Assembly: GCF_040643635.1 (NCBI RefSeq)
Contig: NZ_JBEYUS010000028.1
Span: 9,558-73,557 of the forward strand
Direction of reading: 5' to 3'
Origin: Saccharopolyspora_C sp040643635
GTDB taxonomy: Bacteria; Actinomycetota; Actinomycetes; Mycobacteriales; Pseudonocardiaceae
Length of the DNA stretch: 64,000 nucleotides
A program made the translations under genes and the position numbers. Positions 1 to 8,697 of this stretch are shown here, in pieces. The notes under the pieces are model-generated. The model was not told the DNA's origin. It worked only from the letters and a program-made list of their open reading frames with translations, and did no database searches. Each line of letters starts with the position of its first letter. Position 1 is the first letter of the stretch.

Positions 1-152
1 GCCGCGTCGAAGTCGTCGCCGAAGGTCCGCGGGAGGCCTGCGAGCGGTTGCTGGCCGCGCTGCGCTCCGGCGACACCCCCGGCGCGGTCGAGCACGTGGC
101 CGAGCAGTGGTCCGAGCCGAAGGGCGACCGCACCGGGTTCGTCGAACGCTGA
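1..152 (+). CDS. acyP: Acylphosphatase, C-terminal fragment
   Basis: The reading frame enters from outside the window (first complete codon at base 3) and stops with TGA at 150-152. The 49 visible residues resemble the last half of acylphosphatases: a beta strand VEVVAEGP, an alpha helix, then VEHVAEQWSEP and a terminal GFVER. Acylphosphatase hydrolyses carboxyl-phosphate bonds in the cytoplasm. The catalytic Arg and Asn lie in the missing N-terminal half. In actinobacteria a small acylphosphatase gene often lies directly before smc, as here, which supports the call. The start, and any operon link to upstream genes, cannot be judged. Confidence 0.75.
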   Translation, partial: RVEVVAEGPREACERLLAALRSGDTPGAVEHVAEQWSEPKGDRTGFVER

Positions 153-198
153 CCCGCCCGCCGGGCCCGGTTCCGCCGGTGGTGAACATCGCGGCGGG

Positions 199-204
199 TA
201 GGCT
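199..204 (+). promoter_or_regulatory. Putative -10 box of smc
   Basis: TAGGCT fits the actinobacterial TANNNT -10 pattern and lies 50 nt before the smc GTG, giving a predicted leader of about 44 nt. No convincing -35 hexamer is seen. Confidence 0.35.
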
Positions 205-254
205 CTGCCGAACGCCGCACGCAGGCAGCACTCGCGGAAAGGTCGATCGCAGCC

Positions 255-3200
255 GTGCACTTGAAGAGCCTGACGCTCAAGGGGTTCAAGTCCTTCGCCT
301 CGGCCACCACGCTGCGCTTCGAACCCGGCATCACCTGCGTGGTCGGGCCCAACGGCTCCGGCAAGTCGAACGTGCTGGACGCGCTGCGCTGGGTGATGGG
401 CGAGCAGGGCGCCAAGGACCTGCGCGGCGGCAAGATGGAGGACGTCATCTTCGCCGGCACCTCCGGCCGCGCCCCGCTGGGCCGCGCCGAGGTCACGCTC
501 ACCATTGACAACTCCGACGGCGCGCTGCCCATCGAGTACACCGAGGTGTCGATCACCCGCCGGATGTACCGGGACGGCGCCAGCGAGTACGAGATCAACG
601 GCAACAGCTGCCGCCTGATGGACGTGCAGGAACTGCTGTCGGACTCCGGCATCGGCCGCGAGATGCACGTCATCGTCGGCCAGGGCCAGCTCGCCTCCAT
701 CCTGCAGGCCAAGCCGGACGAGCACCGCAGGCTCGTCGAAGAGGCCGCGGGCGTGCTCAAGCACCGCAAGCGCAAGGAGAAGGCGCTCCGCAAGCTCGAC
801 GCGATGCAGGCCAACCTGACCCGGCTCACCGACCTCACCGGGGAACTGCGCCGCCAGCTCAAGCCGCTCGGCAAGCAGGCCGAGATCGCCCGCAAGGCGC
901 AGACCGTGCAGGCCGACCTGCGGGACGCCCGGCTGCGGCTCATCGCCGACGACCTGTTGTCCTCCCGCGCCGAGCTGGCCCGCGACCAGGCCGACCAGGA
1001 AGAGGCGAAGGCCAAGCGCGCCGAGGTCGAACGCGGCCTGCAATTCGCCCAGTCCGAGGAGAAGGGGCTGGAGGAGAAGGTCGCCGCCGACGCGCCGCGG
1101 CTCAACCGCGCCCAGGACACCTGGTACCGGCTGTCCGCGCTGGAAGAACGGCTGCACGGCACGCTGCGCCTCGCCGCGGAACGGCACAAGCACCTCACCG
1201 CGCAGAACACCGAGCAGCGCAGCGGACGCGACCCCGACCAGCTCGACGCCGAAGCCGAAGAGGCCGCCGAGCAGGAGATCGAGCTCCGCGAAGAGGTCGA
1301 GACGGCCCGCGAAGTCCTCGCCGAGGTGGTGCGCCGCCGCTCCGAGCTGGAGGACCGGCTCAAGGACGCCGAGCGCGAGCACATGGCCGCGGTCCGCGCC
1401 ATCGCCGACCGCCGCGAAGGCGTCGCCCGGCTCTCCGGCCAGGTCGAGTCGATGCGCAGCAAGGCGAGCGCCACCTCCGACGAGCTGGAGCGGCTGAACG
1501 TCTCGCTGGCCGAATCGCAGGAGCGCGCCGAGGTCGCCGAGACGGCGTTCGCCGACGCCGAAGCGGAGAGCGGCGGCCAGGAATCCGACGACGCGGGCCT
1601 GCCCGAGCGGCAGGCGAACGCGGCCGCGGCCCGCGACGCCGCCCGCTCCCGGGTGGAGGAACTGGTCAAGGCCGAGCGCGCCGCCGAACGCGAGATCGCG
1701 TCCTGGCAGGCCAGGGTCGAGGCGCTGTCGATGGGCCTGAACCGCAAGGACGGTGCGGGCGCGCTGCTCGGCGCGGGGGAGAAGGTGCCGGGCCTGCTCG
1801 GTTCGGTGGCGGCGCTGCTGACCGTGGACACCGGTGCGGAGGCCGCGCTGGCCGCCGCGCTCGGCGCCGTCGCGGACGCGGTGGCCGTGTCCGGAGTGGA
1901 CGACGCGGTGCGCGCCCTGGAACTGCTCAAGTCCGATGCCGCGGGCAAGGCCGGGGTGCTCGTCGGCGGTGCGGGCGAACCGGACCGCACCGGCTGGCCG
2001 CAGCTGCCCGCGGGGGCGAGCTGGGCGGTGGACCTGGTGCGCGCCCCGGACGGGCTGCGCGCGGCGGTGACCACGGCGCTGGACCGGATGGCGGTCGTCG
2101 ACGACCTGCCCGCCGCCCGCGACGTGGTGCGGCGGAACCCCGAGGTGCGGGCGGTGACCCGCGACGGCGACGTGCTCGGCGGGCACTGGGCCACCGGCGG
2201 CTCCGACGACGGGCAGAGCGTCATCGAGGTGCAGGCCGCCGTCGCCGAAGCCGAGCAGGAGCTCGCCGCCGCGCAGCGCCGCCAGGAGCAGCACTCGGCC
2301 GCGCTGGAAGGCGCCCGCGCCGAGGAGCAGTCCCGCCGCGACGAGGTCCGCGCCGTGCAGGAGCAGATCAACGAGGCGAAGATCGCCGCCGCCCGCAGCT
2401 CCGAACGCGTCTCCAGCCTGCGCAAGGCCGCCCAGTCCGCGGCCGCCGAGGTGGAGCGGGTCCGCCAGCAGCGCGCGAAGGTCGAGCAGTCCCGCGAACA
2501 GGCGCTGGCCTCGCTGGCCGAGCTGGAGGAGCGCCTCGCCGCCGTCAAGAACGAGCAGGAGGAGCAGGCCGAACCGGACACCGAACTGCGCGACCGGCTC
2601 GGCGGCGAGCTCGGCACCCTGCGCCAGGAGGAGATGGACGCGCGCCTCGGCCAGCGCACCGCGGAGGAACGCGCCCGCGCCGTGCAGGGCCGCGCCGACC
2701 AGCTGCGCCGCGCCGCCCGGCAGGAGCGCGAAGCCCGCGCCCGCGCCGAAGCGGCCCGCCAGGCCAGGGAGCGCGGCGCCCGCGTCGCGCAGGCCGTCGT
2801 GGACGGTGCCGAGACCGCGCTGGAGCGCATTGCGGTGTCGCTGCGGGCGGCCACGGAGGAGCGCGACACCGCGCAGGCCTTGCAGAGCGAGCACGAGCAG
2901 GCGCTGGGCGCGGTGCGCGCCCGGGTGCGGGAGCTCAGCGGCGAGCTGGAGAAGCTCACCGACGCGGTGCACCGCGACGAGGTGGTGCGCGCCGAGCAGC
3001 GGCTGCGCATCGAACAGCTCGAATCCAAGATCATCGAAGATTTCGGCATCGGCCTCGACGACCTCGCCGAGGAGTACGGCCCCACGGTTCCGGTCCCGCC
3101 GAGCCCCGCCGAGGTCGCCGAGTACGAGGCGGCGAAGGAACGCGGCGAAGAGGTCACCACGCCGCCGTCGGTGCCCTACGACCGCGCCACCCAGGAACGC

Positions 3201-4091
3201 CGCGCCAAGCGCGCCGAGAAGGACCTGTCGCTGCTGGGCAAGGTGAACCCGCTGGCACTGGAGGAGTACGCGGCGCTGGAGGAGCGCTACCGCTTCCTGT
3301 CCACCCAGCTGGAGGACATCAAGTCCACCCGCCGCGACCTGCTGGACGTCGTGAAGGAGGTCGACGAGAAGATCCTGGAGGTCTTCCAGTCCGCGTTCCA
3401 CGACGTCGCCGCCGAGTTCGAGAAGGTGTTCTCGGTGCTGTTCCCCGGCGGCGACGGCAGGCTGGTGCTCACCGACCCGGACGACATGCTCACCACCGGC
3501 ATCGAGGTGGAGGCGCGGCCGCCGGGCAAGAAGGTCAAGCGGCTGTCGCTGCTGTCCGGCGGGGAGAAGTCGCTGACGGCGGTCGCCATGCTGGTGTCGA
3601 TCTTCCGAGCGCGCCCGTCGCCGTTCTACGTGCTCGACGAGGTCGAGGCGGCGCTGGACGACACCAACCTGCGGCGGCTGATCATCCTGCTGGACCAGCT
3701 GCGCAGCACCTCGCAGCTGCTCATCATCACGCACCAGAAGCCGACGATGGAGATCGCCGACGCGCTGTACGGCGTGAGCATGCGCGGGGACGGGATCACC
3801 ACCGTCATCTCGCAGCGGCTGCGCGGCGGGAAGTCCGGGAAGGCCGAGAAGTCCGGCGAGGGCCCGGCGCCGGAAGCGGTGGCCGATGGCGCGGCGCCCG
3901 CGGACGCGGCGCCCACGTCGGCGCAGCAGGAACCGGTGCCCGCTCCGGTCACGGCGGACGCGGCGCCCGCTCCGGACGCGGTGCCCGCTCCGGACGCGGT
4001 GCCCGCTCCGGTCACGGCGGACGCGGCGCCCGCTCCGGACGCGGTGCCCGCTCCGGAGGATCCGGCGGCCGGGGAACCCGCCGCGGACTGA
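255..4091 (+). CDS. smc: Chromosome segregation protein SMC
   Basis: SMC is the ATPase of the bacterial condensin (with ScpA/ScpB) that organises and segregates the chromosome. The 1278-residue protein has the full order of parts: an N-terminal head with Walker A GPNGSGKS at residues 31-38, a long coiled coil, a hinge region around 500-650, a return coiled coil, and a C-terminal head with the signature LSGGEKSL at about 1100-1107 and Walker B FYVLDEVEAALDD at about 1124-1136. The GTG start at 255 gives the canonical MHLKSLTLKGFKSF opening. After the second head there is a 90-residue Ala/Pro/Asp tail made of PAPDAV and PAPVTADA repeats (bases about 3930-4060). This is unusual for SMC and probably disordered. 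The gene follows acyP by 102 bases. Confidence 0.97.
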   Translation: MHLKSLTLKGFKSFASATTLRFEPGITCVVGPNGSGKSNVLDALRWVMGEQGAKDLRGGKMEDVIFAGTSGRAPLGRAEVTLTIDNSDGALPIEYTEVSITRRMYRDGASEYEINGNSCRLMDVQELLSDSGIGREMHVIVGQGQLASILQAKPDEHRRLVEEAAGVLKHRKRKEKALRKLDAMQANLTRLTDLTGELRRQLKPLGKQAEIARKAQTVQADLRDARLRLIADDLLSSRAELARDQADQEEAKAKRAEVERGLQFAQSEEKGLEEKVAADAPRLNRAQDTWYRLSALEERLHGTLRLAAERHKHLTAQNTEQRSGRDPDQLDAEAEEAAEQEIELREEVETAREVLAEVVRRRSELEDRLKDAEREHMAAVRAIADRREGVARLSGQVESMRSKASATSDELERLNVSLAESQERAEVAETAFADAEAESGGQESDDAGLPERQANAAAARDAARSRVEELVKAERAAEREIASWQARVEALSMGLNRKDGAGALLGAGEKVPGLLGSVAALLTVDTGAEAALAAALGAVADAVAVSGVDDAVRALELLKSDAAGKAGVLVGGAGEPDRTGWPQLPAGASWAVDLVRAPDGLRAAVTTALDRMAVVDDLPAARDVVRRNPEVRAVTRDGDVLGGHWATGGSDDGQSVIEVQAAVAEAEQELAAAQRRQEQHSAALEGARAEEQSRRDEVRAVQEQINEAKIAAARSSERVSSLRKAAQSAAAEVERVRQQRAKVEQSREQALASLAELEERLAAVKNEQEEQAEPDTELRDRLGGELGTLRQEEMDARLGQRTAEERARAVQGRADQLRRAARQEREARARAEAARQARERGARVAQAVVDGAETALERIAVSLRAATEERDTAQALQSEHEQALGAVRARVRELSGELEKLTDAVHRDEVVRAEQRLRIEQLESKIIEDFGIGLDDLAEEYGPTVPVPPSPAEVAEYEAAKERGEEVTTPPSVPYDRATQERRAKRAEKDLSLLGKVNPLALEEYAALEERYRFLSTQLEDIKSTRRDLLDVVKEVDEKILEVFQSAFHDVAAEFEKVFSVLFPGGDGRLVLTDPDDMLTTGIEVEARPPGKKVKRLSLLSGGEKSLTAVAMLVSIFRARPSPFYVLDEVEAALDDTNLRRLIILLDQLRSTSQLLIITHQKPTMEIADALYGVSMRGDGITTVISQRLRGGKSGKAEKSGEGPAPEAVADGAAPADAAPTSAQQEPVPAPVTADAAPAPDAVPAPDAVPAPVTADAAPAPDAVPAPEDPAAGEPAAD

Positions 4092-4150
4092 TCCGCCGGA
4101 CGCCCGGTGATCTCGCAGCCGGTTCCCAGCCTCCTCGCAGCTCGCCGCTC

Positions 4151-4177
4151 TAACTTCGAGCTCGTTCCGCGAACGAG
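4151..4177 (+). promoter_or_regulatory. Putative promoter with dyad at the transcription start
   Basis: A TAACTT box (4151-4156, TANNNT type) is followed at once by a perfect 7-bp inverted repeat, CTCGTTC at 4161-4167 and GAACGAG at 4171-4177 with a 3-nt centre. The repeat would sit on the predicted transcription start of the dioxygenase gene, so it could be a repressor operator or a 5' hairpin. No regulator gene adjoins it. Confidence 0.4.
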
Positions 4178-4195
4178 ACTGCGAAAGAGGGCGGC

Positions 4196-5059
4196 ATGTC
4201 GGATCACCACGAAGGGCAGCGGGTCAGCAGGCGATCGATGTTCGCCGGCGTCGGCTCGATCGGGTTGGGCACGTTGCTGGCGGCGTGCGGGTCGCAGGCC
4301 GGCGGTAGCACCACCGTCACCACCTCCACGGGGGAGAGCCAGGCGCTCACCCCGCAGACCGCCACCGACGCGTCGGACCTGTTCTCCGACGTGAACACCT
4401 GCACGCTCACCCCGGACACCACGCAGGGGCCGTACTACTTCGACGCGGACAAGGTCCGCAGCGACATCCGGGAGGACCGGCAGGGCGTGCGGCTGCGGCT
4501 GGCGCTGAAGGTGCAGGACAGCGAGACCTGCGCGGCGCTGCCGAACGCGGTCGTGGAGATCTGGCACTGCGATGCGGCCGGGCTGTACTCCGGGGCCGAG
4601 GACCAGTCCTCCGGTGGCGGCGGTGGCATGCCGCCGGGACCGCCGCCGGAGAACGGCGAGAAGCCGGGCGGTGGCGGACCCGGTGGCGGCGGTGGCGACC
4701 AGGACCTGGTGCCCACCGACGACAAGCGCTACCTGCGCGGCGCCCAGGTCAGCAACGCCGAGGGCGTCGTCGAGTTCACCACGATCTGGCCCGGCTGGTA
4801 CACGGGCCGCACGGTGCACGTCCACGTGATGGTGCACGTCAGCAACGAGCGGGTGCTGACCAGCCAGCTCATGTTCGACGAGCAGCTGAACTCGGCGGTG
4901 TTCGCGCGGGCGCCTTACAGCGAGCACACGGGGCGGGACACGTTCAACGACGGCGACAACATCTTCGAGGACTCGATGCTGCTGAAGGTGGTGCCGGAGG
5001 ACGACGGCTACCTGGCGTCGATCGTGCTCTCCGCCGATTCGGACCAGGACGGCGCCTGA
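4196..5059 (+). CDS. Exported intradiol ring-cleavage dioxygenase-like lipoprotein
   Basis: The 287-residue protein begins with a twin-arginine export signal (RRSMFAGVGSIG) that runs into a lipobox, LLAACG. This predicts a Tat-exported, membrane-anchored lipoprotein. After a Ser/Thr-rich linker comes a protocatechuate/catechol dioxygenase-like fold starting CTLTPDTTQGPYYFD. The four residues expected to bind non-haem Fe(III) are present: Tyr131 (GLYSG), Tyr202 (GWYTGR), His208 and His210 (VHVHV). A Gly/Pro-rich insertion at about 139-168 separates the first Tyr from the rest. Family members open aromatic diols between the hydroxyls. The natural substrate of these secreted versions is usually unknown and is not shown here. 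No aromatic-degradation genes are nearby. Confidence 0.85.
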   Translation: MSDHHEGQRVSRRSMFAGVGSIGLGTLLAACGSQAGGSTTVTTSTGESQALTPQTATDASDLFSDVNTCTLTPDTTQGPYYFDADKVRSDIREDRQGVRLRLALKVQDSETCAALPNAVVEIWHCDAAGLYSGAEDQSSGGGGGMPPGPPPENGEKPGGGGPGGGGGDQDLVPTDDKRYLRGAQVSNAEGVVEFTTIWPGWYTGRTVHVHVMVHVSNERVLTSQLMFDEQLNSAVFARAPYSEHTGRDTFNDGDNIFEDSMLLKVVPEDDGYLASIVLSADSDQDGA

Positions 5060-5076
5060 TCCCTGCCCGGTGGGTC

Positions 5077-5100
5077 GGGCCGGTTCTGCGGAACCGGCCC
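5077..5100 (+). terminator. Hairpin terminator after the dioxygenase
   Basis: Perfect 10-bp stem, GGGCCGGTTC and GAACCGGCCC with a TGCG loop, 17 nt past the dioxygenase stop. There is no T-run, as is common in high-GC actinobacteria. Confidence 0.6.
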
Positions 5101-5162
5101 CCTCGAGCGGCGGTGCGAACTACGGTGTGACTCGCGATCTTCGCGCCCGTTCAGGAGGCCCC

Positions 5163-5744
5163 GTGTCCCAGCCGAACAGCCCGCATCCGGGGCTTCCGCA
5201 GCCGCAGTCCGGACCTGTCCAGCAGCCGTACCCGAGTTCGGGTCCGATCCCGCAGTACCCGGGATCCGGACCGGTTCCGCCGCCGCAGTCGAGCTCGGGA
5301 CCGGCCCCGCAGCCGTACCCGGGCCAGCAACCGACGCACCCGGCGACGGCGCCGCCTGCGGGCGCGGGGCGCCTCGTGCTGGACTCCTCGTACGACCCGC
5401 TGGCGTTCACGATGGGCCTGCTGAAGCCGGGCATCACGATCAACGGGCGACCGGGTCCGGTCGCGCGGTGGGGCAGGACGGTGGTCGACGTGCCGCCGGG
5501 GCAGTACCAGGTCGAGCTGCACGTGAACTACCTGTGGCGGTTCGGTTCCGCGACCGCGGTGGTCCCGGTGCACGCGGGCGGGCAGGTCGACGTGTTCTAC
5601 CGGGCGCCGATGGTGACGTTCGGTGCGGGGGCGATCGGGCCGGGCCCGCAGGCGACGCCGAACCGCCGGCTGATCGTGGGGCTGTTGATCGGCTGGTTCG
5701 TGTTCTGCCTGCTGGTGGCGATCCTGCCGCTGCTGTTGCTCTGA
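5163..5744 (+). CDS. Proline-rich membrane-anchored protein of unknown function
   Basis: A 193-residue protein. Residues 1-65 are low-complexity Pro/Gln/Ser/Gly with repeated SSGP and PYP motifs, likely disordered. Residues 70-155 look like a beta-rich globular domain (LVLDSSYDPLAFTMGLLKPG onward). One hydrophobic helix (LIVGLLIGWFVFCLLVAILP) ends the chain, suggesting a C-terminal membrane anchor with the rest in the cytoplasm. The GTG at 5163 is chosen because AGGAGG lies at 5153-5158, 4 nt before it. An upstream in-frame ATG at 5070 would overlap the hairpin at 5077 and lacks a ribosome site. A TACGGT -10 candidate lies at 5121-5126. Similar Pro-rich proteins are common in Pseudonocardiales. 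I do not recognise a function. Confidence 0.7.
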   Translation: MSQPNSPHPGLPQPQSGPVQQPYPSSGPIPQYPGSGPVPPPQSSSGPAPQPYPGQQPTHPATAPPAGAGRLVLDSSYDPLAFTMGLLKPGITINGRPGPVARWGRTVVDVPPGQYQVELHVNYLWRFGSATAVVPVHAGGQVDVFYRAPMVTFGAGAIGPGPQATPNRRLIVGLLIGWFVFCLLVAILPLLLL

Positions 5745-5817
5745 TCCGCCCGCGCGAGCAGTGCTGATCGTTGATCACACTGATCATCCCGCACTCGCTA
5801 ATAACAACGAGTCGGTG

Positions 5818-5855
5818 GTGAACGGCCCACCCGCCCGCGCGAGTGGGCCGTTCAC
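5818..5855. terminator. Bidirectional terminator between convergent genes
   Basis: Perfect 13-bp inverted repeat, GTGAACGGCCCAC (5818-5830) and GTGGGCCGTTCAC (5843-5855) with a 12-nt loop, placed between the convergent genes ending at 5744 and 5864. Its arms carry the GTGAACGG core seen in the palindromes at 58.3 and 61.5 kb. Confidence 0.65.
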
Positions 5856-5863
5856 CTGCGATG

Positions 5864-7375
5864 TCAGGCGGAGTCGGCGGTGGCCGCGGCCTTCTCCGCT
5901 TCGGGCGGCGCCGGGTGCCGCAGCGACAGCAGGCCGCCGACGAGCAGCGTGACGAGCACCCCGACGGGCGTGAACCACGGGAACGCCAGCGACGCCTCGC
6001 CGCCTTCGCCGTCCGGGAACGTCACCCCGAACGCCAGCACCAGCACCACCACCAGCGTCGCCACGAACGCGGTGATCGCGTCGCTCTGCCGCGCCCGCTT
6101 CACCAGCATTCCCAGCAGGAAGGCGCCGAGCAGCGCGCCGTAGGTGTAGCTGGCGATGCTCAGCCCGATCTCCACGACGGGGTTGTCGGTGTTGCTGAAC
6201 AGGGACGCGAACACCACGAACACCAGCGCCCAGATCAGCGTCCACACCTTGCCGAGCCGCAGCACGCTCGAATCGTCCGCCCCGCTGCCGCCGATGCGCC
6301 GGTACAGGTCGCTGACGGTGGAGGTGGACAGCGAGTTCAGCGAGGACGACAGGGTGCTCATCGCCGCGGCGAGGATGCCCGCGATCAGCAACCCGGACAC
6401 GCCGGGCGGCAGCTCGGTCACGATGAACCGCGGGAACAGCTCGTCATCGCTGCCCATGCCCAGCGCCGCCGGATCGGCACCCTGGTAGAAGGACCACAGC
6501 TGGGTGCCGATGAACAGGAACAGCGCGAACTGCACGGCCACCACGACACCGCTGGTGATCAGCGCGAGCTGGCTGTCCCGCAGGTTCCGGCAGGACAGCA
6601 GCCGCTGCACCATCAGCTGGTCGGCGCCGTGCGAGGCCATCGCGAACACCGCGCCGCCGATCACCGCGGTGAAGAACGCGTACTGCTCGGTGACGATGGA
6701 CGAGCCGAAGTCGAACAGCTGGAACTTGCCCTCCTGCCAGGCGGTGGCGAGCCAGTCCCCGGGCAGGTCCCCGGCGAGCACGACCGCGGTCAGCACGGCC
6801 CCGGCCACGTAGACGAACATCTGGATCGCGTCCACCCACACCACGGCCTTGATCCCGCCGAGGTAGGTGTAGATCACGGTCAGCACCGACAGGGCCAGCA
6901 CGATCTGCCAGTAGGAGATGTCGAGCCCGAACACCTCGGCCATCACCTTCACCGGGATGGCGGTGGCGAACAGCCGCAGCCCGTCCGCGAGCAGCCGGGT
7001 GATCAGGAAGGTCACCGATGCGGTGCCCTGCAACCCGGTGCCGAACCGCTTCCCGAGGAACTCGTAGGCGCTGACGAGGTTCCCGGCGAAGTACTTGGGC
7101 AGCAGCACGAACGCGACGATGATCCGGCCGATCAGGTAGCCGATGGCCAGCTGCAGGTAGGTGAAGGTGCCGAGGTAGGCGACGGTCGGCACGCTGATCA
7201 CGGTCAACGTCGAGGTCTCGGTGGCGACGACGGAGAAGCACACCGCCCACCACGGGAGGGTCCGGCTGCCGACGAAGTACTCCTGCGAGCTGCGCTGCTT
7301 GCCGCTCAGCAGCAGGCCCAGCAGCGGCATCGCGACCAGGTACAGCCCGATCACGATGAGATCGATCGACCTCAT
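5864..7375 (-). CDS. Sodium:solute symporter family protein
   Basis: The 503-residue protein is almost entirely hydrophobic, with about 13 predicted transmembrane helices as in the solute:sodium symporter (SSS) family. Family-like stretches include SSQEYFVGSRTLPWW, ATETSTLTVISVP and SSSLNSLSTSTVSDLY, the last typical of the sodium-binding region. It should import an organic solute with Na+. Its ATG overlaps the stop of anmK by four bases (ATGA, 7372-7375), so the two are translationally coupled. That makes a peptidoglycan-derived amino sugar such as 1,6-anhydro-MurNAc a plausible substrate. This is inference from context only. The C-terminus ends in a short Ala/Glu tail. Confidence 0.88.
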   Translation of the reverse strand: MRSIDLIVIGLYLVAMPLLGLLLSGKQRSSQEYFVGSRTLPWWAVCFSVVATETSTLTVISVPTVAYLGTFTYLQLAIGYLIGRIIVAFVLLPKYFAGNLVSAYEFLGKRFGTGLQGTASVTFLITRLLADGLRLFATAIPVKVMAEVFGLDISYWQIVLALSVLTVIYTYLGGIKAVVWVDAIQMFVYVAGAVLTAVVLAGDLPGDWLATAWQEGKFQLFDFGSSIVTEQYAFFTAVIGGAVFAMASHGADQLMVQRLLSCRNLRDSQLALITSGVVVAVQFALFLFIGTQLWSFYQGADPAALGMGSDDELFPRFIVTELPPGVSGLLIAGILAAAMSTLSSSLNSLSTSTVSDLYRRIGGSGADDSSVLRLGKVWTLIWALVFVVFASLFSNTDNPVVEIGLSIASYTYGALLGAFLLGMLVKRARQSDAITAFVATLVVVLVLAFGVTFPDGEGGEASLAFPWFTPVGVLVTLLVGGLLSLRHPAPPEAEKAAATADSA

Positions 7376-8580
7376 TCGGCCTCCAGTGTCGTGGAATGGG
7401 TGATGCGCAGGCTCCGCACGGGTGCGGCCGCGGGCTCGGGCGGGCGCAGCGGTCCGGTCCCGGGGGTGATCGAGCCGAGCAGCCGGGGCCCGTCGGCACC
7501 GGTCGTGCCGGGCACGTTGCCGGGCAGCCCGTTCCAGGTCAGCCAGCCCAGCAGGGCCGCCAGGTAGCCCTCCTTGCCGGCGGCGGGCAGCCCGAGGTCG
7601 TCGCTGACGTGCAGGTCCACCCCGGTGCCGAGCCTGCGCCGCAGCGCGGCCAGCAGCGCCGGGTTGCGCACCCCGCCACCGGAGGCGACGACCTCGCGCG
7701 CGCCGTGCCGGTGGCAGGCGTCGGCGACGGTGGCGGCGGTGAGCTCGGTGAGCGTGGCGAGCAGGTCGGGCCCGTCGGGTTCGTGGCCGTCGAACCCGGC
7801 GCCGCGGAGGGCTTCGTCGAGGTGGGCGGCGTTGAAGTGCTCCTTGCCGGTCGATTTCGGCGGCTCCGACCGGTAGTAGCCGTCGGCGAGCAGCCGGTCG
7901 AGGAGTTCCGCCCGCACCTGGCCCGCCGCGGCGAGCCGCCCGTCGACGTCGCTGGCCGCCGTACCACCGGTGACGCGCGCGGCGGCGGCGTCGAGCAGCG
8001 CGTTGCCGGGCCCGGTGTCGTAAGCGAGCGGTTCCGGGCCGCCGACGACGGTGATGTTGGCGATGCCGCCGATGTTGAGCGCGACGACCGGGCCGGGCCG
8101 GTCGGCGAGCCACAACGCGTCGAGCACCCCGGCGAGCGGGGCGCCGTGCCCGCCCGCGGCGATGTCGCGGGCGCGCAGGTCGGCGATCACCGGCAGCCCG
8201 GTGGCTTCGGCGATCCACGCGGGCTGGCCGAGCTGGGTGGTGCCGCGCGCCCGCCCGTCCTCCACCCAGTGGTAGAGCGTCTGGCCGAGCGAGGAGATCA
8301 GGTCGGCGTCGCCGAACTCGGCGATGCCGTGCCGGGCCGCGTCGGCGAAGGCGCGGCCGATCTCGGTGTCGAGCACGCAGAACTCGTGCGCGTCCACGGC
8401 CGCGGGCGGCAGCGCGGCCGCCAGCCGTTCCCGCAGCGCGGGCGGGTAGGGGACCTCGGCGAACCCGAGCGGCCGCAGTGCGGCGACGCCGTCGCCCGCG
8501 GTGCTCAGTTCGGCGGCGGCGACGTCGATGCCGTCCATCGACGTGCCGGAGAGCAGCCCGAGGACTCGCCATGAGGACAT
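7372..8580 (-). CDS. anmK: Anhydro-N-acetylmuramic acid kinase
   Basis: AnmK phosphorylates and opens 1,6-anhydro-MurNAc to MurNAc-6-phosphate in cytoplasmic cell-wall recycling. The protein (402 residues, normal for the family) opens with the diagnostic nucleotide loop GLLSGTSMDGIDVA near residue 7. It also carries NIGGIANITVVGG, YDTGPGNALLDAA and the late SGGGVRNPALLAALRRRL segment. The ATG at 8580 gives MSSWRVLGLLSGTSMDG, matching family starts. Longer upstream extensions of this frame run under ftsY and are not real. The gene is divergent from ftsY (117 bp between starts) and coupled to the downstream symporter by ATGA. No murQ etherase lies in the window. Confidence 0.95.
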   Translation of the reverse strand: MSSWRVLGLLSGTSMDGIDVAAAELSTAGDGVAALRPLGFAEVPYPPALRERLAAALPPAAVDAHEFCVLDTEIGRAFADAARHGIAEFGDADLISSLGQTLYHWVEDGRARGTTQLGQPAWIAEATGLPVIADLRARDIAAGGHGAPLAGVLDALWLADRPGPVVALNIGGIANITVVGGPEPLAYDTGPGNALLDAAAARVTGGTAASDVDGRLAAAGQVRAELLDRLLADGYYRSEPPKSTGKEHFNAAHLDEALRGAGFDGHEPDGPDLLATLTELTAATVADACHRHGAREVVASGGGVRNPALLAALRRRLGTGVDLHVSDDLGLPAAGKEGYLAALLGWLTWNGLPGNVPGTTGADGPRLLGSITPGTGPLRPPEPAAAPVRSLRITHSTTLEAE

Positions 8581-8697
8581 GTCCAGTGGTGTATTGCACC
8601 GAGCTGGGGGATGCAAGCGCCTTTCCGCCATTGTTGGTGAATCGCCCACCTTGGGGTTGTCCCGCTGCTGCTCCGGGCGGGTGCGAGGATGGGCGCC

